A stretch of 53,306 nt of DNA, from positions 1 to 53,306 of the forward strand of contig NZ_JADBGG010000033.1 of assembly GCF_014873765.1 (NCBI RefSeq). Reading direction: 5' to 3'. The notes beneath the pieces are model-generated. The model was not told where the DNA came from. It searched no databases and saw only the letters and a program-made list of their open reading frames with translations. A program made the position numbers and the translations under genes. Below, piece by piece: positions 23,691-34,067 of this stretch. How positions within the stretch are numbered: the stretch's first letter is position 1; every line of letters starts with the position of its first letter. The stretch is from Desulfomicrobium macestii (GTDB taxonomy: Bacteria > Desulfobacterota > Desulfovibrionia > Desulfovibrionales > Desulfomicrobiaceae).

Positions 23691-24761
23691 ATGAGTTTTT
23701 CAGCAAGCAGCGCATCGCGCACGCAGCGTCATGGCCGCAACATGTTTCTCCTGCTTGCCGTGCTGCTTCTGTGCGCTTGCGGCAATGGGTATTATCGCGG
23801 CCCGGTTTCGGAGCATTTCGACGGGAGCAAATTCGACAATCCCTGGGAGCCGATGCCCAACCGGTTCGGGGATTTTCTGAAGTGGCGCCTGACCGCCGAG
23901 CGTGGCTACTGGCCGGAGCATGTGCCGGTTGAACAGACGCTGCCTCCTGCGCGGGTCATGGGGGAGGAGTTGCGGGTGACCTATGTCGGCCACGCCACGG
24001 TGCTCTTGCAGACCCAGGGGGTGAACATCCTGACCGATCCGATCTGGTCCGAGCGGGCCAGTCCGCTGGGCTTCGCGGGCCCAAGGCGTGTGGCCGCGCC
24101 CGGGGTGAGGTTTGAGGACCTGCCGCCCATCGACCTGGTGCTGATCAGCCACAACCACTACGATCATCTGGACCTGCCGACCCTTGAACGCCTGCACCGG
24201 GCCTTTAATCCGCTCGTGCTCACCCCGCTTGGCAATGATGCCATCATAAGGTCCGCCATCCCGGACATGCGGCTTTCGAGCCTGGATTGGGGCCAGGACT
24301 TCGTGTTCGGCAAGGAGATGCGATTCGTGCTTGAGCCCATGCAGCACTGGTCGGCCCGGGGGCTTTTCGATCGCCTCGACGCCCTGTGGGGGGCTTTTGT
24401 CATCGATGCACCGGGCGGGGCCATCTACTTTCTGGCCGACGCTGGCTATGCACGGCACTTGTCCGAGGATTTCATGGCAAAGTACGGCACGCCGCGTTTC
24501 AGTCTGCTACCGGTCGGGGCGTACGAACCGGAATGGTTCATGCGCTATGCCCACATGGACCCCGACGAAGCGGTGCAGACTTTCCTCGACCTTGGGCAGG
24601 GGCGGGCCATGGGCACCCAGCACGAGGTCTTTCCCATGGCTGACGAAGCCTATGCGGCCCCTCGCCGGGAGATTTTGGAGGCCTTGCAGTCCAGGGGCAT
24701 GGACGAATCGCTCTTCATGCTCCCAAAAGTAGGGGAGTGGTTCACGGTCCCACCGCGCTGA
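23691..24761 (+). CDS. UlaG/NAPE-PLD-like metallo-beta-lactamase fold lipoprotein
   Basis: A 356-residue protein with a lipoprotein-type signal (MFLLLAVLLLCAC; lipid-anchored Cys probably at residue 30). An MBL-fold domain follows: VTYVGHATVLLQ near 100, ILTDPIWSERASP, the metal motif SHNHYDHLD, FLADAGYA for the bridging acid, and GTQHEVFP late. This matches the L-ascorbate-6-P lactonase/NAPE-phospholipase-D-like group. Membrane-anchored outside the cytoplasm; the substrate may be a lipid or lactone but is not known. AAGGA precedes the ATG by five bases. The longer upstream frame is not credible. Confidence 0.87.
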   Translation: MSFSASSASRTQRHGRNMFLLLAVLLLCACGNGYYRGPVSEHFDGSKFDNPWEPMPNRFGDFLKWRLTAERGYWPEHVPVEQTLPPARVMGEELRVTYVGHATVLLQTQGVNILTDPIWSERASPLGFAGPRRVAAPGVRFEDLPPIDLVLISHNHYDHLDLPTLERLHRAFNPLVLTPLGNDAIIRSAIPDMRLSSLDWGQDFVFGKEMRFVLEPMQHWSARGLFDRLDALWGAFVIDAPGGAIYFLADAGYARHLSEDFMAKYGTPRFSLLPVGAYEPEWFMRYAHMDPDEAVQTFLDLGQGRAMGTQHEVFPMADEAYAAPRREILEALQSRGMDESLFMLPKVGEWFTVPPR

Positions 24762-24933
24762 AATTTTGCACCATGCGAGGGCTCACCGGCTATATTTTGA
24801 AACTTTTTTTCATACTTATTTCTCTGTAGGTTATTTTCAGCTTGCACCTACTGACCTTCCTTGATAATTCGATCGATCTTTAATCGATTGGCTCGATTTT
24901 CTTTCAGCAAATCGCATTCTTACGGAGGATTTT

Positions 24934-26106
24934 ATGCGCATATTCGTTTTGCTTGCAGCAAGTCTGCTTTTCGCCCAGGCCGCCTTTGCCGGGCCGGTCG
25001 GCAGCCCCATTCCCGTAGGTATCGCCGTGGGACAGACCACCAATGTGGCCCTGTTCGGCGAGGAACAGGTCAACGGCGCCAAGGTGGCTGAAAGGATGAT
25101 CAACGAAAAGGGCGGCGTGGGCGGAACTCCCATAAAGCTCGTGTTCCAGGATACCGGCGGAGACGAAGCCGGGGCCATCAACGCCTTCCAGAACCTGATC
25201 TCCCGCGACAAGGTCGTGGCCATCATCGGGCCGACCCTGTCTCAGCAGGCCTTTGCCGCCAACCCCATCGCCAACCAGGCCAAGGTGCCCGTTGTCGGCC
25301 CCTCCAACACGGCCAAGGGCGTGGCTCAGATCGGCGAATATGTGTCCCGCATTTCCGCCCCCATGACCCTGGTCGCCCCCAACGCCCTGAAGCGCGCCCT
25401 CGCGGTCAACCCGAATATCAAGAACGTGGCCGTGGTCTATGCCCAGGATGACGCGTTCAACGTCTCCGAGACCGGCATTTTCCAGGAAGCCATCAAGGAC
25501 ATGGGCCTCAACATCGCCCTCGTCCAGAAGACCAGCGTCAAGGACACGGACTTCACCACCCAGGTCACGGCCATCCTCGGCGCGGGTGTGGACATGGTGG
25601 TCATGAGCTGCCTGGCGGCCGACGGCGGCAACATGGTCAAGCAGCTGCGCCAGTTCGGCTACGGGGGAATTATCGTGGGCGGCAACGGTTTCAACTCTCC
25701 GAACATGTACCCGGTCTGCGGCAAGGAATGCACCGGCGTCATCGTGGCCCAGGCTTACAGCCCCAAGGCCGACAACGCCGAAAACAACGCCTTTGTCCCC
25801 GTGTTCAAGGAAATGTTCAAGAAGGATCCGGCCCAGTTCTCGGCTCAGGCCTACACCAGCGTGAAGGTCGTCGTGGATGCCTTGAACGAAGTGGAGCAGA
25901 GCACCGGCAAAAAGGTCGCGGACATGGACACGGCCGAACTGCGCACCGCCCTCAATGCGGCCATCATCTCCAGTTCCTATGAAACGCCTCTTGGCGAGAT
26001 CGTCCTCGACGCCGATGGCGAGATCACCCAGAAGACGTTCTATGTATCCCAGATCAAGATCGCCGAAGACGGCAAGACCGGGATCATGGAGCTCTTGCCC
26101 GAATAA
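24934..26106 (+). CDS. livK: Branched-chain amino-acid-type ABC transporter, periplasmic binding protein
   Basis: A 390-residue protein with a Sec signal (MRIFVLLAASLLFAQAAFAG) and a periplasmic-binding-protein type I fold of the LivJ/LivK family: IPVGIAVGQTTNVALFGEEQ, GAINAFQNLISRDKVVAIIGP, AVVYAQDDAF, and a Cys pair CGKEC. A strong GGAGG lies six bases before the ATG. It is the first gene of a five-gene cluster livKHMGF on the same strand, so it should capture the ligand for that transporter. The ligand may be branched-chain amino acids, but other amino acids, amides and carboxylates use this family. The AT-rich upstream region contains two ATCGAT palindromes that could be regulatory. Confidence 0.92.
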   Translation: MRIFVLLAASLLFAQAAFAGPVGSPIPVGIAVGQTTNVALFGEEQVNGAKVAERMINEKGGVGGTPIKLVFQDTGGDEAGAINAFQNLISRDKVVAIIGPTLSQQAFAANPIANQAKVPVVGPSNTAKGVAQIGEYVSRISAPMTLVAPNALKRALAVNPNIKNVAVVYAQDDAFNVSETGIFQEAIKDMGLNIALVQKTSVKDTDFTTQVTAILGAGVDMVVMSCLAADGGNMVKQLRQFGYGGIIVGGNGFNSPNMYPVCGKECTGVIVAQAYSPKADNAENNAFVPVFKEMFKKDPAQFSAQAYTSVKVVVDALNEVEQSTGKKVADMDTAELRTALNAAIISSSYETPLGEIVLDADGEITQKTFYVSQIKIAEDGKTGIMELLPE

Positions 26107-26151
26107 CGCATCCTGCCGGGGGAGCGGCCCTTCCCCGGCTTTTGGCACATC

Positions 26152-27102
26152 ATGAACATCGTCTATTTCCTGCAAAACATCCTGAACGGCCTTTCCATCG
26201 GCTCGGTCTACGCCATCTTCGCCCTTGGCTACACGCTGGTCTTTTCCATTCTGGGGATCATCAACTTCGCCCACGGTGCGGTCTTCACCCTTGGTGCATA
26301 CTGCACCTACGCCCTGGCCGTCGGTGATTTCGGCCTGAACGGACTTCTGGCCGGCATGAGCCTGCCATTCAGCCTGCCTTTTCCCCTGGCGCTTCTGGGC
26401 GGCTCCATCATGGCCGGTTGCGTGGGCGTTCTGGTCGAGCGGCTGGCTTTCCGGCCGCTGCGGGCCAAAGGGGCCGATCCGCTCCTGGCGCTGGTCAGCA
26501 GCCTTGGCGTTGCGCTCATTCTGGTCAATTGCCTGCAATTTCTTGTCGGCGCGGAAATCTATTCCTTTCCGTCCGACATTTTCGGATCATTGCCCATGGC
26601 CATGATCTTCAAGATGGACGGCAAGATCCTGGCCGTGCGCACCGTGCAGCTCATCATCCTGGGCGTCAGCCTGGCCATGCTGCTGGTGCTGGCCTGGTTC
26701 ATGAACCGGACCCGCATGGGCAAGGCCCTGCAGGCCACGGCCGAGAATCCCGAAACCGCCAGCCTGCTCGGCATCAACGTCGACCGCTACATCCTGTCCA
26801 CATTTTTCATCTCCGGCGCCCTGGGCGGCCTGGCGGGCACGCTCATCGGGGCGAGCTTCGGCCTGGCCGGACCGTATTTCGGCGTCAGCTACGGCCTCAA
26901 GGGCCTGGCGGTCATCGTGCTGGGCGGTCTCGGCAGCATTCCCGGGGCGGTTCTCGGCGGACTTGTCATTGGTCTGGGCGAGGCGTTTCTGCCCCCGGAC
27001 TATTCGTCCATGAAAGAGGCCGTGGCCTTTGTCATGCTTTTCGTCATTCTTCTGGCCCGCCCCCAGGGGCTTCTGGGCCAGCAAACCATCCAGAAGGTTT
27101 AG
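26152..27102 (+). CDS. livH: Branched-chain amino-acid-type ABC transporter, permease LivH
   Basis: A 316-residue inner-membrane permease with about eight hydrophobic segments. It has the LivH-typical N-terminus (ILNGLSIGSVYAIFALGYTL), the family segment NRTRMGKALQATAENPETA, which couples to the ATPases, and LGGLGSIPGAVLGGLVIG near the C-terminus. It lies 45 bases downstream of livK and its stop abuts the livM start by one base. Together with LivM it forms the membrane channel. Confidence 0.93.
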   Translation: MNIVYFLQNILNGLSIGSVYAIFALGYTLVFSILGIINFAHGAVFTLGAYCTYALAVGDFGLNGLLAGMSLPFSLPFPLALLGGSIMAGCVGVLVERLAFRPLRAKGADPLLALVSSLGVALILVNCLQFLVGAEIYSFPSDIFGSLPMAMIFKMDGKILAVRTVQLIILGVSLAMLLVLAWFMNRTRMGKALQATAENPETASLLGINVDRYILSTFFISGALGGLAGTLIGASFGLAGPYFGVSYGLKGLAVIVLGGLGSIPGAVLGGLVIGLGEAFLPPDYSSMKEAVAFVMLFVILLARPQGLLGQQTIQKV

Positions 27103-27103
27103 G

Positions 27104-27993
27104 ATGGGCATGTTTCTCGACAACTACGGTTTTTTGATGGTGGCCATCATCCAGCAGGCGCTCCTGGGGATGAGCCTGTGGTATCCGCTCATGGCCGGAC
27201 AGCTCTCCCTGGCCAGCATCGGCTTCTATTCCCTGGGCGGCTACATCGCGGCCATCATGGGTACGAGCCCGCTCTTTGCAGCCTGGCGTGAAACCCTGGG
27301 CGCGGCCCTCTATCCGGTGGAGTGGCTCATCGCCATGCTGGCCAGCTGCCTGCTCGGGCTGCTGGTCGGCATCCCGGCGCTGCGCTTGCGCGGCATCTAT
27401 CTGGCCCTGGCGACCATCGCCTTCGTGCAGGTGCTCAATGTCGTGGTGCTGGTCCTGGACGTGACCGGCGGAGCGGTGGGCCTTTTCGGCATCCCGCAGC
27501 CCTTCGAGAAGCGCATCGGCTACCTGTGGTTCTTCGGTCCGCTCCTGATCGTCATGCTCATCTTTTCGTGGCGGCTGACCCGCACCGTGGCCGGGCGGTC
27601 CTTCATGGCCATCCGCGAGGACGAACTGGCCGCACAGGCCATGGGCATCTCCACCACCTTCGAGAAGGTCCGCGCCTTTGTCATCGGTTGCGGACTGGCC
27701 GGTGTCGTCGGAGCCATGAGCGCGCCGTTCCTCAATACCTGGAACGCCCGCCAGAGCAGCTTCGACGCCTCCGTGGCCTGTCTGGCCTATGTGCTCATCG
27801 GCGGCGCGCGGTCCATCTGGGGGCCGCTCCTGGGCGCCATCCTGCTTGTCGCGCTGCCCGAGGTGCTGCGTCCGCTCAAGGACGCCCGCCTGATCATGAA
27901 CGGCATCGTCCTGGTCGTGGCCTGCATCTACCTGCCTCAGGGCATCGCCGGGCTGCTGGCTTCCCTGCGCCGCAAAGCTTCGGGGGTGGCCTG

Positions 27994-27994
<1 letters not shown>
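27104..27994 (+). CDS. livM: Branched-chain amino-acid-type ABC transporter, permease LivM
   Basis: A 296-residue permease of the LivM family: LSLASIGFYSLGGYIAAI, LRLRGIYLALATIAFVQ, the EAA-like coupling segment SFMAIREDELAAQAMG, and GGARSIWGPLLGAILLV. ATG 27104 is one base after the livH stop; another ATG at 27110 is possible. The stop overlaps the livG start (TGATG). It pairs with LivH. Confidence 0.92.
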
Positions 27995-28756
<762 letters not shown>

Positions 28757-28770
<14 letters not shown>

Positions 28771-29467
28771 ACTTGATCAGGTCTGCGTGAACTACGGCGC
28801 GGTCAAGGCCGTGCGAGACGTCAGCCTCTACGTCGAGCATGGCGAGGTGGTCACTCTCATCGGCGCCAACGGAGCGGGCAAGAGCACCATCCTGCGCGCC
28901 GTCTCCGGCCTGGCCCGCATCGCGTCCGGCGCGCTGCGTTTTTCGGGAACCGACATCGCCAAAACCCGGCCGGACGCCATTGTCCGCGCCGGACTGGCGC
29001 ATTGCCCCGAAGGACGCCAGGTCCTGGCCAGGCAGAGCATCGAGGACAACCTCCTGCTTGGCGCCTACATCCGCAAGGACAAGGACGGCATCGCCCGTGA
29101 TCTGGAAAAGTCCTACACCATGTTTCCGCGTCTTCGGGAGCGTCGTCGCCAGCCTGCCGGAACCCTTTCCGGCGGCGAACAGCAGATGCTGGCCATCGCC
29201 CGCGCCCTCATGAGCTCGCCGCGCATGCTCCTGCTCGATGAACCGTCCCTGGGACTCGCGCCGCTGGTGGTGGAGGAGATTTTCGCCATTCTCGACTCCC
29301 TGAGCGCCCAGGGCATGACCATCCTTCTTGTGGAACAGAACGCGCGGCTGGCCCTGGCGCATTCCCATCGCGGCTACGTGCTCGAATCCGGACAGATCGC
29401 AGCCACCGGTGAAGCCAGGGCGCTGCTTGACGACGACCGTGTTCTGGCTGCGTATCTGGGGGCCTGA
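28757..29467 (+). CDS. livF: Branched-chain amino-acid-type ABC transporter, ATPase LivF
   Basis: A 236-residue ABC ATPase of the LivF type: Walker A GANGAGKST, CPEGRQVLARQSIEDNLLLG, signature LSGGEQQMLAIARALMS, Walker B LLLDEPSLGLAPL and VEQNA. Last gene of the liv cluster. ATG 28757 lies inside the end of livG. It forms a heterodimer with LivG to power the LivHM permease. Confidence 0.93.
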
Positions 29468-29492
29468 CGCGGGGGGAGAAGAGAGAAGAGGC

Positions 29493-29531
29493 GGGGCGCT
29501 GCCCCGGACCCCGCAAGGGGCTCGCCCCTTG
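29493..29531. repeat. GC-rich double hairpin in the livF-lutA intergenic region
   Basis: GGGGC-GCT-GCCCC (29493-29505) is followed by CAAGGGGCTCGCCCCTTG (29514-29531), an inverted repeat with a short loop. GC-rich elements of this kind are frequent between genes in Desulfovibrio-type genomes. It may help end the liv transcript. It is followed by a GCAGC/GCTGC hairpin with TTTT near 29555-29575. Confidence 0.45.
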
Positions 29532-29671
29532 ACCCGTGCAGGGGGGCTTGCGCAGCAGCTTTTGCGCTGCTTTTGCTCCGTTTTTCCCGGTAGTGGCTAT
29601 TTTTGTTTGTTACTGAAGCTCCAACGATCTGTATTTAATGAATGGCGCAGCAGCGCTTTTGAGGTGTTTGA

Positions 29672-30406
29672 ATGACCAAACCAAAAAGGGTGACCCTGTT
29701 CATCCAGTGCATAGTGGATTCCTGTTTCCCCGCCGTGGGCGAAGCCATGGTCAAGGTGCTTGAGCGCCAGGGGCTTGCCCTTGACTACCCCGCGAACCAG
29801 ACGTGTTGCGGCCAGCCCGCCTTCAACGCCGGATATCGTGACGAGGCGGCGCGGCTGGCGAGCCATTATCTGGACGTGTTCGAGGACGCCGAAGCCATCG
29901 TCTGTCCGTCGGGGTCGTGTGTGCACATGGTCCGCCACCACTACATGGAGCTTTTCGCCAAGGACCCGCGCCAGCTGGACCGGGCCAGGCGGGTGGCGGC
30001 CAAGACCTTCGAGTTCACCGAATTTCTGGTCGAGGTGCTGGGCGTGACCGATGTCGGCGCAACCTGGAACGGACAGGTCACCTACCACGACTCCTGCCAT
30101 CTCCTGCGCGGGCTTGGCGTCAAGGATCAGCCTCGGGCACTGCTTTCCGGGGTGCGCGGTCTGACTCTTGTGGAGATGACCCGCTCCGATGAATGCTGCG
30201 GGTTCGGGGGCACCTTTTCGGCCAAATATCCGGAAATTTCCGAGGCCCTGCTCGAAACCAAGCTGGCCAACATCCAGGCCACCGGCACGGGCGCCGTGGT
30301 CGGCTGCGACATGGGCTGCCTCATGCACATGCAGGGCATGATCCGGCGGCGCGAGCTGCCCATCAGCGTGCATCACATCGCCGAAATCCTGGCCGGGGAG
30401 GAGTAG
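29672..30406 (+). CDS. lutA: LutA-type (Fe-S)-binding oxidoreductase subunit
   Basis: A 244-residue protein with two CCG cysteine-rich domains (TCCGQPAFN near residue 46; SDECCGFGGTFS near 175) and further ligand cysteines in CPSGSC and HDSCH. This is the LutA/LldE/GlpC-C-terminal family, part of the LutABC L-lactate dehydrogenase complex. GAGGTG precedes the ATG by five bases. lutB follows after one base. In a sulfate reducer the complex would feed electrons from lactate towards the membrane. Confidence 0.92.
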   Translation: MTKPKRVTLFIQCIVDSCFPAVGEAMVKVLERQGLALDYPANQTCCGQPAFNAGYRDEAARLASHYLDVFEDAEAIVCPSGSCVHMVRHHYMELFAKDPRQLDRARRVAAKTFEFTEFLVEVLGVTDVGATWNGQVTYHDSCHLLRGLGVKDQPRALLSGVRGLTLVEMTRSDECCGFGGTFSAKYPEISEALLETKLANIQATGTGAVVGCDMGCLMHMQGMIRRRELPISVHHIAEILAGEE

Positions 30407-30407
30407 A

Positions 30408-31853
30408 ATGCTGAACCAGGACCCACTGAAATACAGGGAATTGGCCGCCAAGGCCGTCGAGGACAAGCAGCTGCACAGGGCTCTCGCCAAGATGCGCGAC
30501 AAGGTCGGACGCAACGCGGTGAACCTCTACAACCAGCTTTCGCCCGGGCATGACCCGCGTCAGGACGCCAAGGCCGTGCGCCGTAAGATCGTGGACAATC
30601 TTGATGTCGTGCTCGAAACCCTGAGCGCGAACATCCGCGCCCGGGGCGGACATGTCCATCTGGCCGAGACCGGAGAGGACGCCGTGGAATACTGCCTGGG
30701 TGTTGCCAGGAGGTTTGAGGTCTCCCGCGTGGTCAAGGGCAAGTCCATGCTCAGCGAGGAAATCCACCTCAACGATGCGCTCGAAGCCGCCGGCATCGAA
30801 ACCGTGGAGACGGATCTTGGCGAGTACATCGTGCAGCTCAAGGGCGAGGCGCCGTCGCACATCATCGCTCCGGCCATCCACTACACCCGCGAACAGGTCG
30901 GCGAACTGTTCGCCGAAAAACTGGACCAGCCCTACACCGACGATCCGCCGACCCTGACCGCCATGGCGCGCAAGGCCCTGCGCGAAAAGATGCTCACCGC
31001 CGACATGGGCATCTCCGGCGGCAACACCGCCTGCGCCGAGACCGGACACGTGACCATCGTTTCCAACGAAGGCAACATCCGCATGGCCACGACCATGCCC
31101 CGGGTTCATGTGGTGCTGCTGGGCATCGAGAAGATCGCGGCCACCCTTGAGGATCACGACATCCTGCTGCGCATGCTGACTCGCGCGGCGGCGGGGCAGA
31201 AGATCTCAACCTACGTCAGCTATGTGGGCGGGCCGCGCCTGCCCGATGAACCGGACGGCCCGGAGGAATTTCATCTGGTCCTGGTGGATAACGGCCGCAG
31301 CCGCATTCTGGCCGATCCGGATTTTCGCGAGGTGCTGCACTGCGTGCGTTGCGGCGGATGCCTCAATGTCTGCCCGGTTTACATGGCCATTGGCGGCCAC
31401 AGTTACGGCTCGCCGTATTGCGGCCCCATCGGCGCGGTCTTCACGCCGCTGACACGGGGCATCAACACCTGCCATCACCTCTGCCAGGGAGAAACCCTGT
31501 GCGGTGCATGCAAGCAGGTCTGCCCGGTGGATAACGACCTGCCGCGCATGCTCTCGCTGCTGCGCTCCAAGCTGGCCGACGGCGACAGGCGTTGGGACGT
31601 GCGCCGTCAGAGCCTGCCGACAAAGCTGGTTTTCGGAGCCTGGTCGGTGATCATGAGGCACCGGCGCATGTACGACGCGCTGAGTGTAATGGCCAGATTC
31701 GGCCAGAGACTGCTGCCCCGCAAGAACGGCTGGATCAGACGCCTGCCCGGGCCGCTGGGCGGCTGGACCAGGGGCCGTGATTTTCCGCCGCTGGCGCAGG
31801 AGAGTTTCGCCGATCGTTGGGCGCGTCGTGACAAGACAGGGAGGGGGGCATGA
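30408..31853 (+). CDS. lutB: LutB-type iron-sulfur protein
   Basis: A 481-residue protein. The N-terminal DUF162/LutB domain contains VVKGKSMLSEEIHLNDALE and GISGGNTACAETGHV. Two 4Fe-4S ferredoxin-like motifs follow: CVRCGGCLNVCP near residue 312 and CGACKQVCP near 365. A C-terminal tail has a WRDxRR-like arginine-rich part. It transfers electrons within the Lut complex. GGAGG lies within the lutA 3' end. It overlaps lutC by four bases (ATGA). Confidence 0.92.
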   Translation: MLNQDPLKYRELAAKAVEDKQLHRALAKMRDKVGRNAVNLYNQLSPGHDPRQDAKAVRRKIVDNLDVVLETLSANIRARGGHVHLAETGEDAVEYCLGVARRFEVSRVVKGKSMLSEEIHLNDALEAAGIETVETDLGEYIVQLKGEAPSHIIAPAIHYTREQVGELFAEKLDQPYTDDPPTLTAMARKALREKMLTADMGISGGNTACAETGHVTIVSNEGNIRMATTMPRVHVVLLGIEKIAATLEDHDILLRMLTRAAAGQKISTYVSYVGGPRLPDEPDGPEEFHLVLVDNGRSRILADPDFREVLHCVRCGGCLNVCPVYMAIGGHSYGSPYCGPIGAVFTPLTRGINTCHHLCQGETLCGACKQVCPVDNDLPRMLSLLRSKLADGDRRWDVRRQSLPTKLVFGAWSVIMRHRRMYDALSVMARFGQRLLPRKNGWIRRLPGPLGGWTRGRDFPPLAQESFADRWARRDKTGRGA

Positions 31854-32563
31854 GTCGTATCATCGAACGGGTCAGGCAGGCGCTTAATGTGCAGGCCAAT
31901 GACGGCCGGGACAGGCTGGTCTTCGCCAAGAGCGAGGAATTCATCAATTGCGCGCACGCCACTGTCACGGACGAAGAGCGGGGCGGGTGGATGGAAAGCA
32001 TCCGCCGAGAGGCCCAGGCGCTCAATCTGCAGGTGCACGAGTGTCCGGACCTGGACGCCTGCGGCGAGGCCATCGCGGCCCTGGCCCGGGAGCGCGATCC
32101 TGAATGGGGCACCTTGAAGCGGATCGTGCGCTGGAGCGACCCGCTCCTCGACGAGCTGGGCCTTGAAGGGCGCCTGGGTGAGGACATCCCCGTCACGACC
32201 GTGCCCATGGCTGACTCCTTTGGCGAATCCGAGCGCGCGGAGTTTCGGCGCGAGGTCATCGCTTCGTATATCGGCATCACCACCGCCGACTATCTGCTGG
32301 CCGACACGGCCTCGCTGGTGCTCCTGGGCGGACGGGGCCGAGCACGCTCGGTGTCCCTGGTGCCGTCCATTCATGTCGCGGTGGTGCCGGGGAGCCGCAT
32401 GCTCGGCTCCTACCGGCAGATGCTCTCCCGTCTGAACGGCCAGACCTTGCCGTCCAACGTGAACATCATCACCGGCCCGAGCAAGACCGCCGACATAGAG
32501 GCCACCCTGGTGCACGGGGCGCACGGCCCGCGCGAGATGCATCTTTTCGTGGTCGCGTCCTGA
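31850..32563 (+). CDS. lutC: LutC-type lactate utilisation protein
   Basis: A 237-residue DUF162 (LutC/YkgG) protein with AFGESERAEFRREV-like and GITTADYLLADTASLVL segments, VPSIHVAVV and the C-terminal GPSKTADIEATLVHGAHGP motif. Third and last gene of the lutABC operon, followed by a strong terminator. The exact role of LutC in catalysis is not settled. No lactate permease or LldR-type regulator is adjacent. Confidence 0.92.
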   Translation: MSRIIERVRQALNVQANDGRDRLVFAKSEEFINCAHATVTDEERGGWMESIRREAQALNLQVHECPDLDACGEAIAALARERDPEWGTLKRIVRWSDPLLDELGLEGRLGEDIPVTTVPMADSFGESERAEFRREVIASYIGITTADYLLADTASLVLLGGRGRARSVSLVPSIHVAVVPGSRMLGSYRQMLSRLNGQTLPSNVNIITGPSKTADIEATLVHGAHGPREMHLFVVAS

Positions 32564-32596
32564 CGTCGGCGCGTGCCGCGGGTGTTTTTACGCGAG

Positions 32597-32636
32597 AGCG
32601 CCAAGCTGACTTCGTGTCGGCTTGGCGCTTTTTTTA
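32597..32636 (+). terminator. Rho-independent terminator after lutC
   Basis: A 14-bp stem begins AGCGCCAAGC at 32597 and its complement ends at 32629, with one T-G wobble and loop TTCGT, followed by a run of seven T. It also stands between the convergent lutC and the lipoprotein gene. Confidence 0.85.
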
Positions 32637-32708
32637 CGGGGAACGCGGGGGCAAGATTCTTCGCTTTTTTGCAGTGCCTTCCGTTAACGTAAGTCCACGG
32701 AAAGCATA

Positions 32709-33269
32709 TCAACCTGCCGCGGCAAATCCGTTCAAGAATTCGATGATCTCATGCTCCGTTTCGCTTCTGAGCATGCTTTTATAGATGAAACAGTGCGTTA
32801 TTATCGTGCGCATGTTCTCGGAAAATCCATAGCTCAGGATCGAAACTTCTCTCCTGTTGATCATGCCTTCTATTTTATTGAATATCACTACGGAATTATT
32901 TACGTTTATGAATTCGGATTCAATCAGCTTCGCATCTTTCATTTTATAGTGTTCGACAAGTTTCTTGTAAATTTCAGTCATTTGTATGTTTTCGTCATAT
33001 AAAAATATATGCGCGTTGGTAAATCTTCTGGCAGAAAAATCAATTTTTGAAACTGATTCATTTTTTACGGACCACAATCTGTTGTCATAATAGAATGATG
33101 CTCCTGATTTTCCAATGAAGATTTTATCCGCTGCGTTCACTGATTTTTCTCTCGTTTCCAGATGCCCATATTCGGACGCAATCTCTTTTTTCTTGTGCAC
33201 GCCTTTGTTTGTCGGCGCACAGGATGCCAGGGCGACGACCAAAAGCATGGCGATCAGGTATTTTTGCAT
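32709..33269 (-). CDS. Lipoprotein of unknown function
   Basis: A 186-residue protein with a lipoprotein signal peptide (YLIAMLLVVALASC, lipobox LASC with Cys17). The mature part has no recognised domain: a beta-rich FYYDNRLWSVKN, a helical MTEIYKKLVEHYKMKDAK, and a C-terminal SETEHEIIEFLNGF. The coding sequence is clearly more AT-rich than the flanking lut and thioesterase genes, suggesting acquisition. Start at 33269 chosen because GGAG lies six bases upstream; ATG 33281 is an alternative. Apparently monocistronic. Confidence 0.75.
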   Translation of the reverse strand: MQKYLIAMLLVVALASCAPTNKGVHKKKEIASEYGHLETREKSVNAADKIFIGKSGASFYYDNRLWSVKNESVSKIDFSARRFTNAHIFLYDENIQMTEIYKKLVEHYKMKDAKLIESEFINVNNSVVIFNKIEGMINRREVSILSYGFSENMRTIITHCFIYKSMLRSETEHEIIEFLNGFAAAG

Positions 33270-33590
33270 GAAAATCTCCATTTTTACACAACCTGTACCG
33301 GAGATGCCTGTACCCCAGGCTGTCGTGCCCCGTACGGGCGCAGGCTGTCGTGATTTGATGAGTCCGTGATTTTCGGGCGGTGCGCCATTTTGTCATGGCT
33401 CCTGACGGGCAGGTGCATGGCTGATTTGGCATGTTGCAAATAACCTCGAAATACATGACAGTCCATAAGACAGTCCGAAGATTTGAAAAACCGGGAAGCG
33501 ATGGCGGACGACGGTCGTCCTGTCGCAATCCGTTGGGACACCAACACGGCGGCGACCGCGCTGCAAGCCTGGCCCGTAAAGGAGAATGCG
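33270..33590. other. Divergent intergenic region
   Basis: Upstream regions of the lipoprotein (minus) and thioesterase (plus) genes. It contains a short direct repeat, CAGGCTGTCGTG, at about 33318 and 33346. No gene or strong promoter motif is evident. Confidence 0.35.
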
Positions 33591-34016
33591 ATGACGTTGG
33601 ATGAGAACGCCGGACGGCAGCCCCGTGGATTGCTGGTCCTTCGAACCCTGGCCATGCCCAAGGACACCAACCCCAGCGGCGACATTTTCGGCGGCTGGAT
33701 CCTGGCCCAGATGGACGTGGCCGGAGGGCTCATGGCCTCGGAAATTTCCATGGGACGGACCGTCACGGTCAGCGTCGAGAAGATGAGCTTCGACAAGCCC
33801 GTGCGCATGGGCGACACGATCTGCGTGCATGCGGAGCTTCTGCGAGTGGGCAATTCATCCATGGACATCAAGCTTGAGGTCTGGGCGAGGCAGCTCGTCG
33901 GGGCATACGAGGCCCAGCGTCAGCTGGTGACCGAAGGGGTGTTCCGCTATGTGGCCGTGGATGAAAAGCGGCGACCGCGCAGGGTTCCCGACAATCCGAG
34001 TTTTTTCACCAGATGA
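33591..34016 (+). CDS. Acyl-CoA thioesterase, hotdog fold (YciA-like)
   Basis: A 141-residue single-hotdog protein. It has MPKDTNPSGDIFGGWILAQMD, the YciA/acyl-CoA hydrolase signature in which N, D and the GG turn are conserved, followed by VTVSVEKMSFDKPVRMGD and the C-terminal FRYVAVD. Expected to hydrolyse acyl-CoAs in the cytoplasm. The ATG follows AAGGAG by seven bases; the frame upstream to 33483 has no similarity. Confidence 0.9.
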   Translation: MTLDENAGRQPRGLLVLRTLAMPKDTNPSGDIFGGWILAQMDVAGGLMASEISMGRTVTVSVEKMSFDKPVRMGDTICVHAELLRVGNSSMDIKLEVWARQLVGAYEAQRQLVTEGVFRYVAVDEKRRPRRVPDNPSFFTR

Positions 34017-34025
34017 CGCTGCGCC

Positions 34026-34055
34026 GGCCCGGCAGGACTGCTGTCCGACCGGGCC
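34026..34055. terminator. Hairpin between convergent genes
   Basis: GGCCCGG (34026-34032) pairs with CCGGGCC (34049-34055), with an inner GGAC/GTCC pairing. No T-run follows, so termination is only possible, not certain. Confidence 0.35.
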
Positions 34056-34067
34056 CTTGACCGAGCT

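Noticed and set aside
24904-26538. 544-codon minus-strand open frame opposite livK and livH
   Set aside because: Low-complexity, His/Gln/Gly-rich translation typical of antisense frames in high-GC genes; livK and livH are certain.
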